Assembly (NCBI RefSeq): GCF_003264365.1
Contig: NZ_PYAK01000032.1
Coordinates: 1-64,000 of the forward strand
Source: Micromonospora noduli
Lineage (GTDB): Bacteria > Actinomycetota > Actinomycetes > Mycobacteriales > Micromonosporaceae
Length of the DNA: 64,000 nt
Direction of reading: 5' to 3'
How positions within the stretch are numbered: position 1 is the stretch's first letter; every line of letters begins with the position of its first letter. Of the stretch, positions 56,663 through 64,000 are shown piece by piece. The notes below the pieces were generated by a model that worked only from the letters and a program-made list of their open reading frames with translations, made no database searches and was not told the DNA's origin. Position numbers and translations under genes: made by a program.

Positions 56663-58819
56663 TCAGCCGCTGGTCAGGAGCACGAGTTGCTGGGTGGCTC
56701 GGGTCATCGCGACGTAGCGGTCGACCGCCCCCGAGATGCCGGTGCCGAACGTTTCCGGGTCGACGAGGACGACCAGGTCGAACTCCAGCCCCTTGGCCTG
56801 CTCCGGGCTCAGTGACCGGACCCGGGCCGTGGGCGGGAACGTCGGGTCGCCGATGACGCAGGCGATCCCCTCGGCGTGCGCGGCGAGCCAGGTGTCGAGG
56901 ATCGACAGCAGGTCGGCGACCGATCCGTGGACTACGGGAAGTCCGTTGCCACGGATGGAGGTCGGCACGTTGGCGTCGGGGAGCACGGCCCGGATGACCG
57001 GTTCGGCCTCCACCATGACCTCCGCTGGCGTCCGGTAGTTGATGCTCAACGAAGCCAGACTGACATGGTCGAGCCCGACCCGCTTGAGGCGTTCCTGCCA
57101 CGACTCGGTGAACCCGTGCCGGGCCTGAGCGCGGTCTCCCACGATGGTGAAGCTGCGCGACGGGCAGCGCGCCAGCAGCATCTGCCACTGGGCGTCGGTC
57201 AGCTCCTGCGCCTCGTCGACGACGATGTGCGCGAACGGTCCGGCCAGCAGGTCCGGGTCGGCGTCCGGCAGCGCGGAGTCGTCGACCAGGACGTCGCGCA
57301 GGTCGGGTTGGCGCAGCATCGCCAGCAGACCCTCGCCGTCGTCGTAGGTGTCGGCCGCGAGCAGCTCGTCGACGACCCGGGCCATGTGCTCGCGTTCGAC
57401 AGCGGCGGCCGGGTCACGCCGACGGGTGCGCCCCGTCCTCTCCGCGTCGCCGAGCCGCTGCCGCGCCGCGTCGAGCAGCGGCAGATCGGACACGGTCCAG
57501 GCCCGGGGCTCGTCGCGTTGCAGCTTGCGGACCTCCTCTGGGCTGAGCCAGGGCGCGCACCTGCGCAGGTACGCGGGCACCGACCACAGGTCACCCACGA
57601 GATCGGCCGCGTCGAGCAACGGCCAGGCGCGGTTCACCGTCGCCCGCAGCTCCCGGTTACGCAGCAGCGAGTCGCGGAGCACGTCGTCCGGCTCCTCGCC
57701 GTCGTACCGGTCGATGAGGATGGTCAGCAGCTCCTCCCAGATCTCCTCGCGCGCCTCGTTGTGCGGGGTGCCCGGACCCGGCGCCTGGAACGCGTCGGCC
57801 CAGTCGTCGGCGCTCAGGCGGACGTCGGAGTCGCCCACCGGGACCGTCATCGGGGCGACCGGTGGGTCCTCGTAGAACCGGACGGCCGCGTCGATCGCCC
57901 GGATCAGCTCGGCCGACGACTTCAGCCGGGCGACCTCCGGGTCGGTGTCGACGGCTGCGGTGGCCCCCTCTCCGACGAGGTCGCGCAGGGTGCAGGTCTG
58001 CACGTCCTCCTCTCCGAGGCTGGGCAGAACGTCGGCGACGTAGGCCAGGTAGGGCTGGTGCGGCCCCACGAAGAGCACCCCACCCCGGCGCTGCCCGAGA
58101 CGCGGGTCGGAGTAGAGCAGGTACGCGGTGCGGTGCAGCGCGACGACGGTCTTACCGGTGCCCGGACCGCCGTCGACCACGAGGGCGCCGGCCGACCCCG
58201 CCCGGATGATGGCGTCCTGGTCGGCCTGGATCGTGCTGAGCACGTCACGCATGCGGGCCGACCGGGCGCTGCCCAGACTGGCGATGAACGCGGACTGGTC
58301 GTCGAGCGCGACGGCGTGCCCCACGAACCCGTCCGGGGTGAACACCTCGTCCCAGTAGTCGCTGATCCGGCCGCGGGTCCAGCGGTAGCGGCGACGGCTC
58401 GCCAGGCCCATCGGGTTGGCGTGGGTCGCGCCGAAGAACGGCTCGGCCGCGGGTGAGCGCCAGTCGAGCAGCAGCCGCCGACCCGTGCTGTCGGTGAGAC
58501 CGCGTCGTCCGACGTACACCGGGTCGGGGTTGTCCGCCTCGACCACGTGGCCCAGGCACAGGTCCAGTCCGTAGCGGCTCAGCGAGCGCAGGCGGGCGGT
58601 CAGCCGGCGGACCTCCTCGTCGCGGTCGACGGCCTGCCGGCCCTTGCCGCCGGGCGCCCGGCGCGCGGTGTCCAGACGGTCGGACAGCTCGGCGCTCAGC
58701 TGCGCGAGGCCCTGCGCCATGGCCGCGAAGTGCCGCTCGTCGTGGGCGATGAGCGCCGGGTCGGCCTTGGGCGCGAGGTGATCGGGAAGGTCGAACACGG
58801 AGGTAGGCAAGGAATCCAA
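56663..58819 (-). CDS. helR: HelR, RNA-polymerase-recycling ATPase (HelD-like, rifamycin resistance)
   Basis: 718 aa UvrD/HelD-type superfamily 1 motor. The opening TSVFDLPDHLAPKADPALIA is typical of HelR. Walker A GGPGTGKT is near residue 220. Also present are HIVVDEAQELTDAQWQMLL (Walker B), FTIVGDRAQARHGF, SINYRTPAEVM and a C-terminal DRYVAMTRATQQLVLL. Such proteins displace stalled or rifamycin-bound RNA polymerase from DNA and confer tolerance. The start is uncertain: TTG 58819 has GGAAG seven bases upstream; TTG 58810 and GTG 58798 also fit. An RAE lies about 58 bp upstream, matching known helR loci. It is monocistronic. Confidence 0.88.
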   Translation of the reverse strand: MDSLPTSVFDLPDHLAPKADPALIAHDERHFAAMAQGLAQLSAELSDRLDTARRAPGGKGRQAVDRDEEVRRLTARLRSLSRYGLDLCLGHVVEADNPDPVYVGRRGLTDSTGRRLLLDWRSPAAEPFFGATHANPMGLASRRRYRWTRGRISDYWDEVFTPDGFVGHAVALDDQSAFIASLGSARSARMRDVLSTIQADQDAIIRAGSAGALVVDGGPGTGKTVVALHRTAYLLYSDPRLGQRRGGVLFVGPHQPYLAYVADVLPSLGEEDVQTCTLRDLVGEGATAAVDTDPEVARLKSSAELIRAIDAAVRFYEDPPVAPMTVPVGDSDVRLSADDWADAFQAPGPGTPHNEAREEIWEELLTILIDRYDGEEPDDVLRDSLLRNRELRATVNRAWPLLDAADLVGDLWSVPAYLRRCAPWLSPEEVRKLQRDEPRAWTVSDLPLLDAARQRLGDAERTGRTRRRDPAAAVEREHMARVVDELLAADTYDDGEGLLAMLRQPDLRDVLVDDSALPDADPDLLAGPFAHIVVDEAQELTDAQWQMLLARCPSRSFTIVGDRAQARHGFTESWQERLKRVGLDHVSLASLSINYRTPAEVMVEAEPVIRAVLPDANVPTSIRGNGLPVVHGSVADLLSILDTWLAAHAEGIACVIGDPTFPPTARVRSLSPEQAKGLEFDLVVLVDPETFGTGISGAVDRYVAMTRATQQLVLLTSG

Positions 58820-58876
58820 TTCATGACTTCCATTTCGGCAGAATTTGGCCTCGGCCGATGATTCTGCGTCATAAAC

Positions 58877-58896
58877 GGGGTCTTGCCGCAAGCCCC
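58877..58896 (-). promoter_or_regulatory. Rifamycin-associated element (RAE)
   Basis: On the minus strand GGGGCTTGCGGCAAGACCCC is an imperfect inverted repeat that fits the 19-bp RAE described upstream of rifamycin-inactivating enzymes and helR in actinomycetes. It lies 58-77 bp before the predicted helR start. The element mediates induction by rifamycins in other species. Confidence 0.85.
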
Positions 58897-58921
58897 CCAG
58901 TGCGGTATAAGTTAGAAGTGG

Positions 58922-58942
58922 CGGGAGACCGAGTGTCTCCCG
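58922..58942 (-). terminator. Hairpin terminator downstream of the YccF gene
   Basis: An 8-bp stem CGGGAGAC / GTCTCCCG with a five-base loop begins 9 bp past the YccF stop codon, between that gene and the RAE/helR promoter. It would insulate helR from readthrough. Confidence 0.7.
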
Positions 58943-58951
58943 TCTTCCGTG

Positions 58952-59350
58952 TCAGGGCACGTCGACGACGTCGCGGCCGAGGGGCCAGAACGCGGCCGGC
59001 ACGAGCTTGAAGTTGGCGATGCCGAACGGGATCCCGATGATCGTGACGCAGAGGGCGATGCCCGCGAGGATGTGGGAGAGCGCCAGCCACCATCCGGCCA
59101 GCACCACCCAGAGGATGTTCGCCAGGCCGGAGCCGACGCCCGCGCCCGGCTTGGGCACCAGGGTGCGGCCGAAGGGCCACAGCGAGTAGACCGCGAGGCG
59201 CAGCGACGCGACGCCGAACGGGATGGTGATGACCAGGACGAAGCAGATCAGCGCGGCGATGCCGTAGCCGACCGCCAGCACGAGGCCACCGCCGAAGACG
59301 AGCCACAGCACATTCAGTACGAAACGAATCACTACTCCAGCATGAAACAT
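58952..59350 (-). CDS. YccF domain-containing membrane protein
   Basis: 132 aa from ATG 59350. The family usually starts at the strand IRFVLNVLWLVFGGG, so the GTG at 59332 is an alternative. Two copies of the YccF (DUF307) motif are visible: LVLAVGYGIAALICFVLVIT with IPFGVASLRLAVYSLWPFGR, and the mirrored LAGIALCVTIIGIPFGIANF with KLVPAAFWPLGRDV. Four membrane helices are predicted. Function of the family is unknown. It is transcribed toward helR but separated from it by a hairpin. Confidence 0.82.
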   Translation of the reverse strand: MFHAGVVIRFVLNVLWLVFGGGLVLAVGYGIAALICFVLVITIPFGVASLRLAVYSLWPFGRTLVPKPGAGVGSGLANILWVVLAGWWLALSHILAGIALCVTIIGIPFGIANFKLVPAAFWPLGRDVVDVP

Positions 59351-59766
59351 GCTCGCCACCCGGTCGGCTCGCCCCGTTCCCTCAGCGGGGAACGGCCACC
59401 GCGTGGCCCTCGGGGATGGCCCTCTCGCCACCGTCGGACAACTGGGCGAGGGCGTGCCTCCGGGCAGATCGTCTGCACGCTCACCAGCCGCGAGGACGTC
59501 TCCACAGTGGGCCTTCCTGCGCGACGGCACGGCTCTCGGCGTGCCCCGGGCCGACGGCTCCCTGTCCAGCCGGCCGCTCACCCGCGGCGACTACGCCCCC
59601 TCATCAGCGACCGCTGAGCGCGCGTACCACCGGGAGCACGAGGACCGCGACATCGACGACGCTGCCCGCCGCCGCCGCGGGACCGTCCGCTGTAAGGTAC
59701 GCGAAAACCCTTCCACGGCCTGCTCCGGAGTGCGGTAACCCGGCCCCGGAAGCTCAGGAGGATCGC
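59351..59766. other. Intergenic region, possibly decayed coding sequence
   Basis: 416 bp without a supportable gene between the divergent YccF and GDPD genes. Two plus-strand frames contain protein-like fragments (IVCTLTSREDVSTVG in one, WAFLRDGTALGVPRADGSLS and PLTRGDYAPS in another) that may be halves of a frameshifted remnant. I cannot name a family. The right end holds AGGAGG for the GDPD gene. Confidence 0.35.
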
Positions 59767-60534
59767 GTGTCGTCCGACGACCGTTGGCTGCTCGACATCC
59801 CGATCGCGCACCGCGGGCTGACCGGCGACAATCGGCCCGCCAACTCGCTGGCGGCGTTCGAGGCGGCCGCCGAGGCAGGCTACGCCTGCGAACTGGACGT
59901 GCAGCTCACCCGCTCGGGCGAACTCGTCGTCGTTCACGACTACGACTTGACCGCGCTCACCGGTGCGGCGATCGCCACCGCGGAGCTGACACCGGCCGAT
60001 CGGCAACGGCTCCGGTTGCAGGGCACCGACCAGCGGGTTCCCACGCTGTCGCAGGTGCTGGACCTGGTCGCCGGACGGGTGCCCCTGCTGATCGAGCTGA
60101 AACGGCCGACGCTCGCCCTCAACTTCGATCTGGTCGACGAGGTGCTGCGACAGACCGCCGACTACCCGGGGCGGTACGCGGTCGAATCCTTCGACCCGTT
60201 GCTCGTGGCGGCGCTGCGGGTCGCGGTGCGAAAGCTCCCGCCGCACCGCCGGGTGCCGGTGGGGCGCATCTGCGGCCTGCTGCGCACCGCCGGGCCGCTG
60301 ACCCGGATGGTGGGTCGCAGTATGGTCAGCAACCTGGTCACTCGGCCTGATTTTCTGGCCTACGAGGTGGACGCATTTCCGTCCAATCTGACGGCGTGGT
60401 GGCGTCGTCGCGGTGTTCCGGTGATTTCCTGGCCAGTCGCTTCACCGGAGCGGGAGATGTTCGCCCGTCAATACTCCGACAACATCGTTTTCTCGGGCTA
60501 TAGACCGTCGCATGGCCAGCATCTAGCATCGTGA
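59767..60534 (+). CDS. Glycerophosphodiester phosphodiesterase (cytosolic)
   Basis: 255 aa GDPD-fold enzyme without a signal peptide. Motifs: IPIAHRGLTGDNRPANSLAA (His-Arg and metal Glu region), ELDVQLTRSGELVVVHDYDL (Glu/Asp metal pair and catalytic His), PLLIELKRPT (Glu-Lys) and a C-terminal VPVISWPVASPE. It hydrolyses glycerophosphodiesters such as deacylated phospholipids to glycerol-3-phosphate. The GTG at 59767 has AGGAGG six bases upstream. The SLATT-type gene starts one base after its stop, so the two are probably cotranscribed. Confidence 0.85.
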   Translation: MSSDDRWLLDIPIAHRGLTGDNRPANSLAAFEAAAEAGYACELDVQLTRSGELVVVHDYDLTALTGAAIATAELTPADRQRLRLQGTDQRVPTLSQVLDLVAGRVPLLIELKRPTLALNFDLVDEVLRQTADYPGRYAVESFDPLLVAALRVAVRKLPPHRRVPVGRICGLLRTAGPLTRMVGRSMVSNLVTRPDFLAYEVDAFPSNLTAWWRRRGVPVISWPVASPEREMFARQYSDNIVFSGYRPSHGQHLAS

Positions 60535-60535
60535 C

Positions 60536-61084
60536 GTGTCTGTTGACCAAGGACAGAGCGGGTTGCTCGCCGAGTCGCAGAACGGCGCTCCCGGCGATCC
60601 GTTGCAGGTCTACCGCGCGTTGGCCGAAGAAAGCATCAACAAGCTCAGGGACCATTACGACTGGCGGGCGAAATGGCACCGACGGCTCTTTCGTTTCACC
60701 GGCATCCTGGTCATCGTCGTCAGTGCGTCTCTGCCACTGCTCGCCGGCTTCAGCTATCCGGGTAAGAACCTGGTAATCGCGGTCTCGGGCGTGGTCATCG
60801 CCACGGCCACCGCGCTCCGCACCTTTTATCAGTGGGATCAGATGTGGGCACTGCTGCGGCGTACCCATTTCGCCCTCATCGAGGCGAGCAACCAGTGGAG
60901 ACTCGCGTTCGGTCGCGCCGAGGCGACCGCTGATCCGGCCGAGCGGGAGCAGCGCGCGTACGCGGCGACAGAGGTGCTGTTGGCGAAGATCGAGGGCATC
61001 CGCAGTGCCGAGACGGAGAAGTTCTTCAGCTCGTTGGCGTTTCCGGAGGAATCCGCGCTGACCGGCAAGCCATTTCGTCCCTGA
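60536..61084 (+). CDS. SLATT/DUF4231-like two-helix membrane protein
   Basis: 182 aa from GTG 60536. A helical N-terminus (YRALAEESINKLRDHYDWRA) leads into two adjacent membrane helices (about 57-75, 80-97; GILVIVVSASLPLLAGF and KNLVIAVSGVVIATATA). A long amphipathic helix follows (FYQWDQMWALLRRTHFALIE), with EQRAYAATEVLLAKIE near the end. This layout matches DUF4231 of the SLATT clan. That clan comprises two-helix membrane proteins proposed as pore-forming effectors in nucleotide-signalling defence systems; others are stand-alone. No nucleotide cyclase or SLOG gene is adjacent, so a defence role here is speculative. It is tightly linked to the GDPD gene. Confidence 0.72.
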   Translation: MSVDQGQSGLLAESQNGAPGDPLQVYRALAEESINKLRDHYDWRAKWHRRLFRFTGILVIVVSASLPLLAGFSYPGKNLVIAVSGVVIATATALRTFYQWDQMWALLRRTHFALIEASNQWRLAFGRAEATADPAEREQRAYAATEVLLAKIEGIRSAETEKFFSSLAFPEESALTGKPFRP

Positions 61085-61207
61085 CCGCTGGCGTGGCGGT
61101 CGGGCGGGTCTCGGGGTTGCTCGGTGGAAGACCTGAGACGAAAGCCAGGGCGACCCGAGGGAACCTCCCGGAGGTCGGCCGGGATCGGCGGCCACATGCT
61201 GGCTGGC

Positions 61208-61804
61208 ATGAAACGCGCTGCGCTCTACGTGATCGCCGGACCGGTCGGCATCGTGGCCTACGGCCTGATCCGGCTGTGGGCAAGGTCCGACGGGGTGTAC
61301 GGCCCCGGGCTCGACTGGCAGGCCGCCCACCTGGTCGCTCTCGCCGGCATGGTGTGCTTCGTCCCGGGTGTGCTCGCGCTGTCCCGCCTGCTGCCCCGCA
61401 GTCCGTGGCGTACCGGGGTGGTGGCCGGCACGTTGGTCGGCCTCGCCGCGACGATGGTGCAGTTCGGTGCGGACATCGTCGAGGGGCTGCTGGCCGAGGA
61501 CCGGGCGGAGATGTCGAGGCTCGGCGCGGAATTCAAGGACATCCCCGGCGTGGAGGTGGCCTTCTACGACGTCGTACCCCAGTTCTTCTTCCTCGGCCTG
61601 CTCGTCCTCGCGGGTATGCTCGCCGCCCGGCGGCGGCTGCCGTTGTGGAGTGTGCCGCTGCTCCTCGCCGGCATCGTCCTGCCGGCGGTCACCCTCGATC
61701 TGCTTCCGATCGGCGGCCTGTGCATGGCGCTGGCGTTGGCCCCGGCGTTGCCGCTGGTGCGACAGCAGGGCGAGCGTGCCGAGTCGCCCGTGGTCATCCA
61801 CTGA
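61208..61804 (+). CDS. Hypothetical multi-pass membrane protein
   Basis: 198 aa from ATG 61208 (ATG 61196 and GTG 61124 are alternatives; none has a strong ribosome site). About six hydrophobic segments: the first at once (ALYVIAGPVGIVAYGLIRLW), then around residues 40-60, 70-90, 120-140, 150-170 and 175-190. The loop AEDRAEMSRLGAEFKDIPGV between segments three and four is charged. The family is not recognised; the layout is like small actinobacterial DUF membrane proteins. It converges on the secreted GDPD gene across a hairpin. Confidence 0.65.
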   Translation: MKRAALYVIAGPVGIVAYGLIRLWARSDGVYGPGLDWQAAHLVALAGMVCFVPGVLALSRLLPRSPWRTGVVAGTLVGLAATMVQFGADIVEGLLAEDRAEMSRLGAEFKDIPGVEVAFYDVVPQFFFLGLLVLAGMLAARRRLPLWSVPLLLAGIVLPAVTLDLLPIGGLCMALALAPALPLVRQQGERAESPVVIH

Positions 61805-61810
61805 GGACGC

Positions 61811-61846
61811 AGGGTGGCGCCGGCCCCTCAGGACCAGCGCCACCCT
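61811..61846. terminator. Bidirectional hairpin terminator
   Basis: A 10-bp stem AGGGTGGCGC / GCGCCACCCT with a 16-nt loop lies between the convergent membrane protein and secreted GDPD genes. Confidence 0.8.
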
Positions 61847-61854
61847 TCGAACCG

Positions 61855-63771
61855 CTACTTCAGCGCGAGGGTCCGGGCGTCGCCGGCGATGACGCTGGCG
61901 AACTCCGCCGGCACCAGCTTGCCGGCCTGCCGGTCGGCGTAGGTGGCCAGCTCGGCGTACTGGGCGTGGGCCAGCTTGGTGGTCATCGCGGTGACGGCGG
62001 CCGGGTCCGCGCCCGAGGTGAGGATCAGGTAGCCGAGGCCGGCCTGGCTCACCGTCACGGTGAAGGTGCTGGTCGCGGTGGCGGTGCCCTCGGGCCCGGT
62101 CGCCTCGGTGGTGATGGTGTGCCGGCCGGCGGTCAGCCTGGCCAGGTCGAGCTTGCGCCCGGCGGCCGACCTCTTACCGTCCAGCGTCACGGTGACCGTG
62201 TCCGCGTTGGTCGCGGCGACCGCGATCACCGGGGACTGCGCCCGGTCCAGCCGAGCCCCGTTGACCGGCGAGGTGATCTGCACGGTCGGGTCGGCGGAGG
62301 CCCGCTGGACGAACGCCGAGTTCCAGCCGACCAGCTCCGCCGCGCGGTTGGTGATGATCGCGTCGGTGCCGATCCGCTCCAGCCGCTGCCACAGGCCGGC
62401 GGAGTCCATCGTCCAGGCCATCACGGCGACCCCGGCGGCGTGCAGCGGGGCGACGACCTCCGGCTTGGCCAACAGCGCGTTGCCGTCCGGGTTGTACGCG
62501 GTCAGGTGCAGCTCCTTCGCGATCGCCACCGGGTCGGCGTCCAGGGTGCTGCGGAGCAGGCCGAGCGGTAGCTCGGGGGCGAGCTCGTAGGTGTACTTCA
62601 GGGCGTCGACCTCGAAACTCTGGATGAAGACCCGGCCCATCATCTGCTCGTCCCGGATCACCTGGATGATCGTGGCGACCTCGTCGCGGGTGTGCCTGCC
62701 CTTGATCTCCACGAGCAGGTTGCCACCCCGCGTCCGCAGATCGGCGAGCTGCTCCGCGAGGGTGGGCACCCGCTCGCCGACGTACTGCGGGCCGAACCAG
62801 GAGCCGGCGTCGAGGGCCTTGATCTGCGCGGCGGTCAGGTCCCGGATGTTGCCGGTGCCGTCGGTGGTCCGGTCGACGGTGCCGTCGTGCAGGATGAACG
62901 GGATGCCGTCCCTGCTCGGCTGGACGTCGTTCTCGATCCAGTCGGCGCCACCCTTACGGGCGATCTCCTGGGCGACGAGGGTGTTCTCCGGTGCGGCGGC
63001 GGACGCGCCCCGGTGGGCGATCACGGTGAACGGGCTGCCCTCGGGGCGGAGGTAGCCGTTCGGGGCCAGCTCGGTGACGGTGACGTCGTCGTACGACACG
63101 GTCGCGCCGTTGACGAAGAGCCCCTGGACGCCGTCGGCGGAACGCTGGAGGCTGCTGGTCCGCATCGCCTCCCGCCCGTCGAAGATCCAGCGGGCCTGGT
63201 TGCCGTGCACCTCGACGGCGACGCGCACGTCCCGGCCGGTGCCGGCGGCGGACGGGGCGGAGGCGGTGTTCGTCACGACCCAGGCGTTGGCAGTGGTCCG
63301 CTGGGCGAATTCGAGCCCGTTGGCGGCCGTGGTGCCGCTGCGCATGGTGGCGATCCACCAGGGGGTCGCGCCACTGGCGGGGACGTCGATGCCGAGCGAG
63401 GCCCAGCGGGTGGCGGCCGAGACCGACTCGAAGCGCATGGTCGCCTCGAGGCGGAAGTCGTTCAGGTGCCGACCGAAGGTGATCTTGTTGTTCTCGCTGG
63501 AGCTGGCGGAGGTTCCGTACAGACGGCCGTTCTCGACCCTCCAGGTGCCGTCGACCGCGTGCCAACCGGCGGGCAGCGACCCGGCCGAGAAGTTCTCCGA
63601 GACGACGACGCTGCCCGGCTCGGCGGTGGCGGGCGACGAGGTCGCGACGGCGACCGCGACGGCAGCGCCGGTGACGGCGAGAGCGGCGACGGAGGCGGCG
63701 GCCCGGGTACCCAGGGCGCCGAGGCGTGACCCGGCGCGGCGAGGCGGCGGTGATGCGGGTAGGACAGTCAT
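61855..63771 (-). CDS. Secreted glycerophosphodiester phosphodiesterase with beta-sandwich and C-terminal domains
   Basis: 638 aa. A long signal peptide (about 1-50, arginine-rich then SVAALAVTGAAVAVAVA) predicts export. A laminin-G/DUF1080-like beta-sandwich (about 52-240; SENFSAGSLPAGWHAVDGTW, RWASLGIDVPAS) comes first. The GDPD barrel (about 245-490) follows with VIAHRGASAAAPENT, DWIENDVQPSRDGIPFILHD and LLVEIKGRHTRDEV. A C-terminal Ig-like domain (VQITSPVNGARLDRAQSPVI) and a helical tail (MTTKLAHAQYAELATYADRQ) complete it. It probably releases glycerol-3-phosphate from extracellular glycerophosphodiesters or teichoic acids. ATG 63771 starts the signal peptide. Confidence 0.88.
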   Translation of the reverse strand: MTVLPASPPPRRAGSRLGALGTRAAASVAALAVTGAAVAVAVATSSPATAEPGSVVVSENFSAGSLPAGWHAVDGTWRVENGRLYGTSASSSENNKITFGRHLNDFRLEATMRFESVSAATRWASLGIDVPASGATPWWIATMRSGTTAANGLEFAQRTTANAWVVTNTASAPSAAGTGRDVRVAVEVHGNQARWIFDGREAMRTSSLQRSADGVQGLFVNGATVSYDDVTVTELAPNGYLRPEGSPFTVIAHRGASAAAPENTLVAQEIARKGGADWIENDVQPSRDGIPFILHDGTVDRTTDGTGNIRDLTAAQIKALDAGSWFGPQYVGERVPTLAEQLADLRTRGGNLLVEIKGRHTRDEVATIIQVIRDEQMMGRVFIQSFEVDALKYTYELAPELPLGLLRSTLDADPVAIAKELHLTAYNPDGNALLAKPEVVAPLHAAGVAVMAWTMDSAGLWQRLERIGTDAIITNRAAELVGWNSAFVQRASADPTVQITSPVNGARLDRAQSPVIAVAATNADTVTVTLDGKRSAAGRKLDLARLTAGRHTITTEATGPEGTATATSTFTVTVSQAGLGYLILTSGADPAAVTAMTTKLAHAQYAELATYADRQAGKLVPAEFASVIAGDARTLALK

Positions 63772-63872
63772 GGTCGCGACGGTACGAAGCGCGCCCGAAC
63801 TGATGATCAATCAAGCATGGCTGCCGCCGGAACGCCGGGTGTACCGCGCTCGATCGGGGCGTCCCGGACTGG

Positions 63873-64000
63873 TCAGTTCGGCAGGCCGGAGCAGGCGGCC
63901 CCGTCGATCGTGCACGCCTTGGGGGCGGAACCGGTCAACGATCCGTTGACCCGGAACGTCACCCGGACGGAGGCGCTGCCGGGCACCTGAGGAGTGTTCG
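63873..64000 (-). CDS. C-terminal end of a secreted protein (partial)
   Basis: The minus-strand frame enters from the right edge and ends with TGA at 63875-63873. The 41 visible residues include VRVTFRVNGSLTGSAPKACT and IDGAACSGLPN. Two cysteines and beta-strand spacing suggest the end of a secreted beta-domain, possibly a carbohydrate-binding module. Most of the gene lies outside the window, so the product cannot be named. Confidence 0.45.
   Translation of the reverse strand, partial: NTPQVPGSASVRVTFRVNGSLTGSAPKACTIDGAACSGLPN

Noticed and set aside
1..64000. CRISPR arrays, tRNA/rRNA genes, prophage or transposase genes, antibiotic biosynthesis clusters
   Set aside because: No regularly spaced repeats, no cloverleaf or rRNA sequence, and no transposase, integrase, PKS or NRPS motifs were seen in either strand.

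Overview
The window is high-GC chromosomal DNA from a filamentous actinomycete. The closest fit is Micromonosporaceae (Micromonospora-like); this is inferred, not proven. The reasons are the very GC-rich third codon positions, the many GTG starts with GGAGG-type ribosome sites, ATGA/GTGA stop-start overlaps in operons, and actinobacterial control sites: a Nur-type nickel box, a DmdR/IdeR iron box and a rifamycin-associated element (RAE). I see no rRNA, tRNA, CRISPR array, phage, insertion sequence or secondary-metabolite cluster. The region is a metabolic and regulatory mosaic with several well-formed operons.

Layout, left part (1-24.6 kb). After a GNAT remnant and a BtuF-like metal/corrinoid-binding protein comes a leftward five-gene Opp/Nik-type ABC importer (6.7-1.6 kb) with a Nur-like box upstream, so nickel uptake is the best guess. 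lspA follows. Next is a divergent locus around a GntR/FCD regulator. Leftward, gntR-lutA-lutB-lutC encodes L-lactate oxidation. Rightward, a ribose-type sugar ABC importer and an enolase-superfamily enzyme precede four enzymes of the non-phosphorylating L-fucose pathway (dehydrogenase, dehydratase, ketodeoxyfuconate dehydrogenase, diketo-acid hydrolase). That pathway ends in pyruvate plus L-lactate, so the two arms make one metabolic unit. An LRV-repeat protein, a SnoaL-tailed sigma factor and a DUF6069-like membrane protein follow.

Middle (23.8-41.4 kb). A second GntR regulator diverges from a sugar-acid operon: lipoprotein, two permeases, galactonate dehydratase, mannonate dehydratase and gluconokinase. 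An iron box then precedes a heterodimeric ABC exporter pair in which the first subunit has lost its catalytic ATPase motifs. An ECF sigma factor, a small membrane protein and a very large single-chain biotin-dependent acyl-CoA carboxylase (1839 aa, eukaryote-like domain order) complete this part.

Right part (41.7-64 kb). This holds secreted and signalling genes: a phosphodiester-glycosidase-domain protein, a frameshifted winged-helix gene, a secreted protein of unknown function, a CBM2 protein, a DUF574 methyltransferase, a serine hydrolase followed by a two-component system, a Ser/Thr kinase divergent from an ECF sigma factor, and a ricin-B/FN3/glucose-sorbosone dehydrogenase. It also holds HelR, the RNA-polymerase-recycling rifamycin resistance factor, with an RAE just upstream, a YccF protein, two GDPD phosphodiesterases (one cytosolic, one secreted), and a SLATT/DUF4231-like protein. 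Convergent gene pairs are mostly separated by strong GC-rich hairpins. Two intergenic hairpins (21.8 and 56.6 kb) share a conserved 16-nt AT-rich core and may belong to a dispersed element family.
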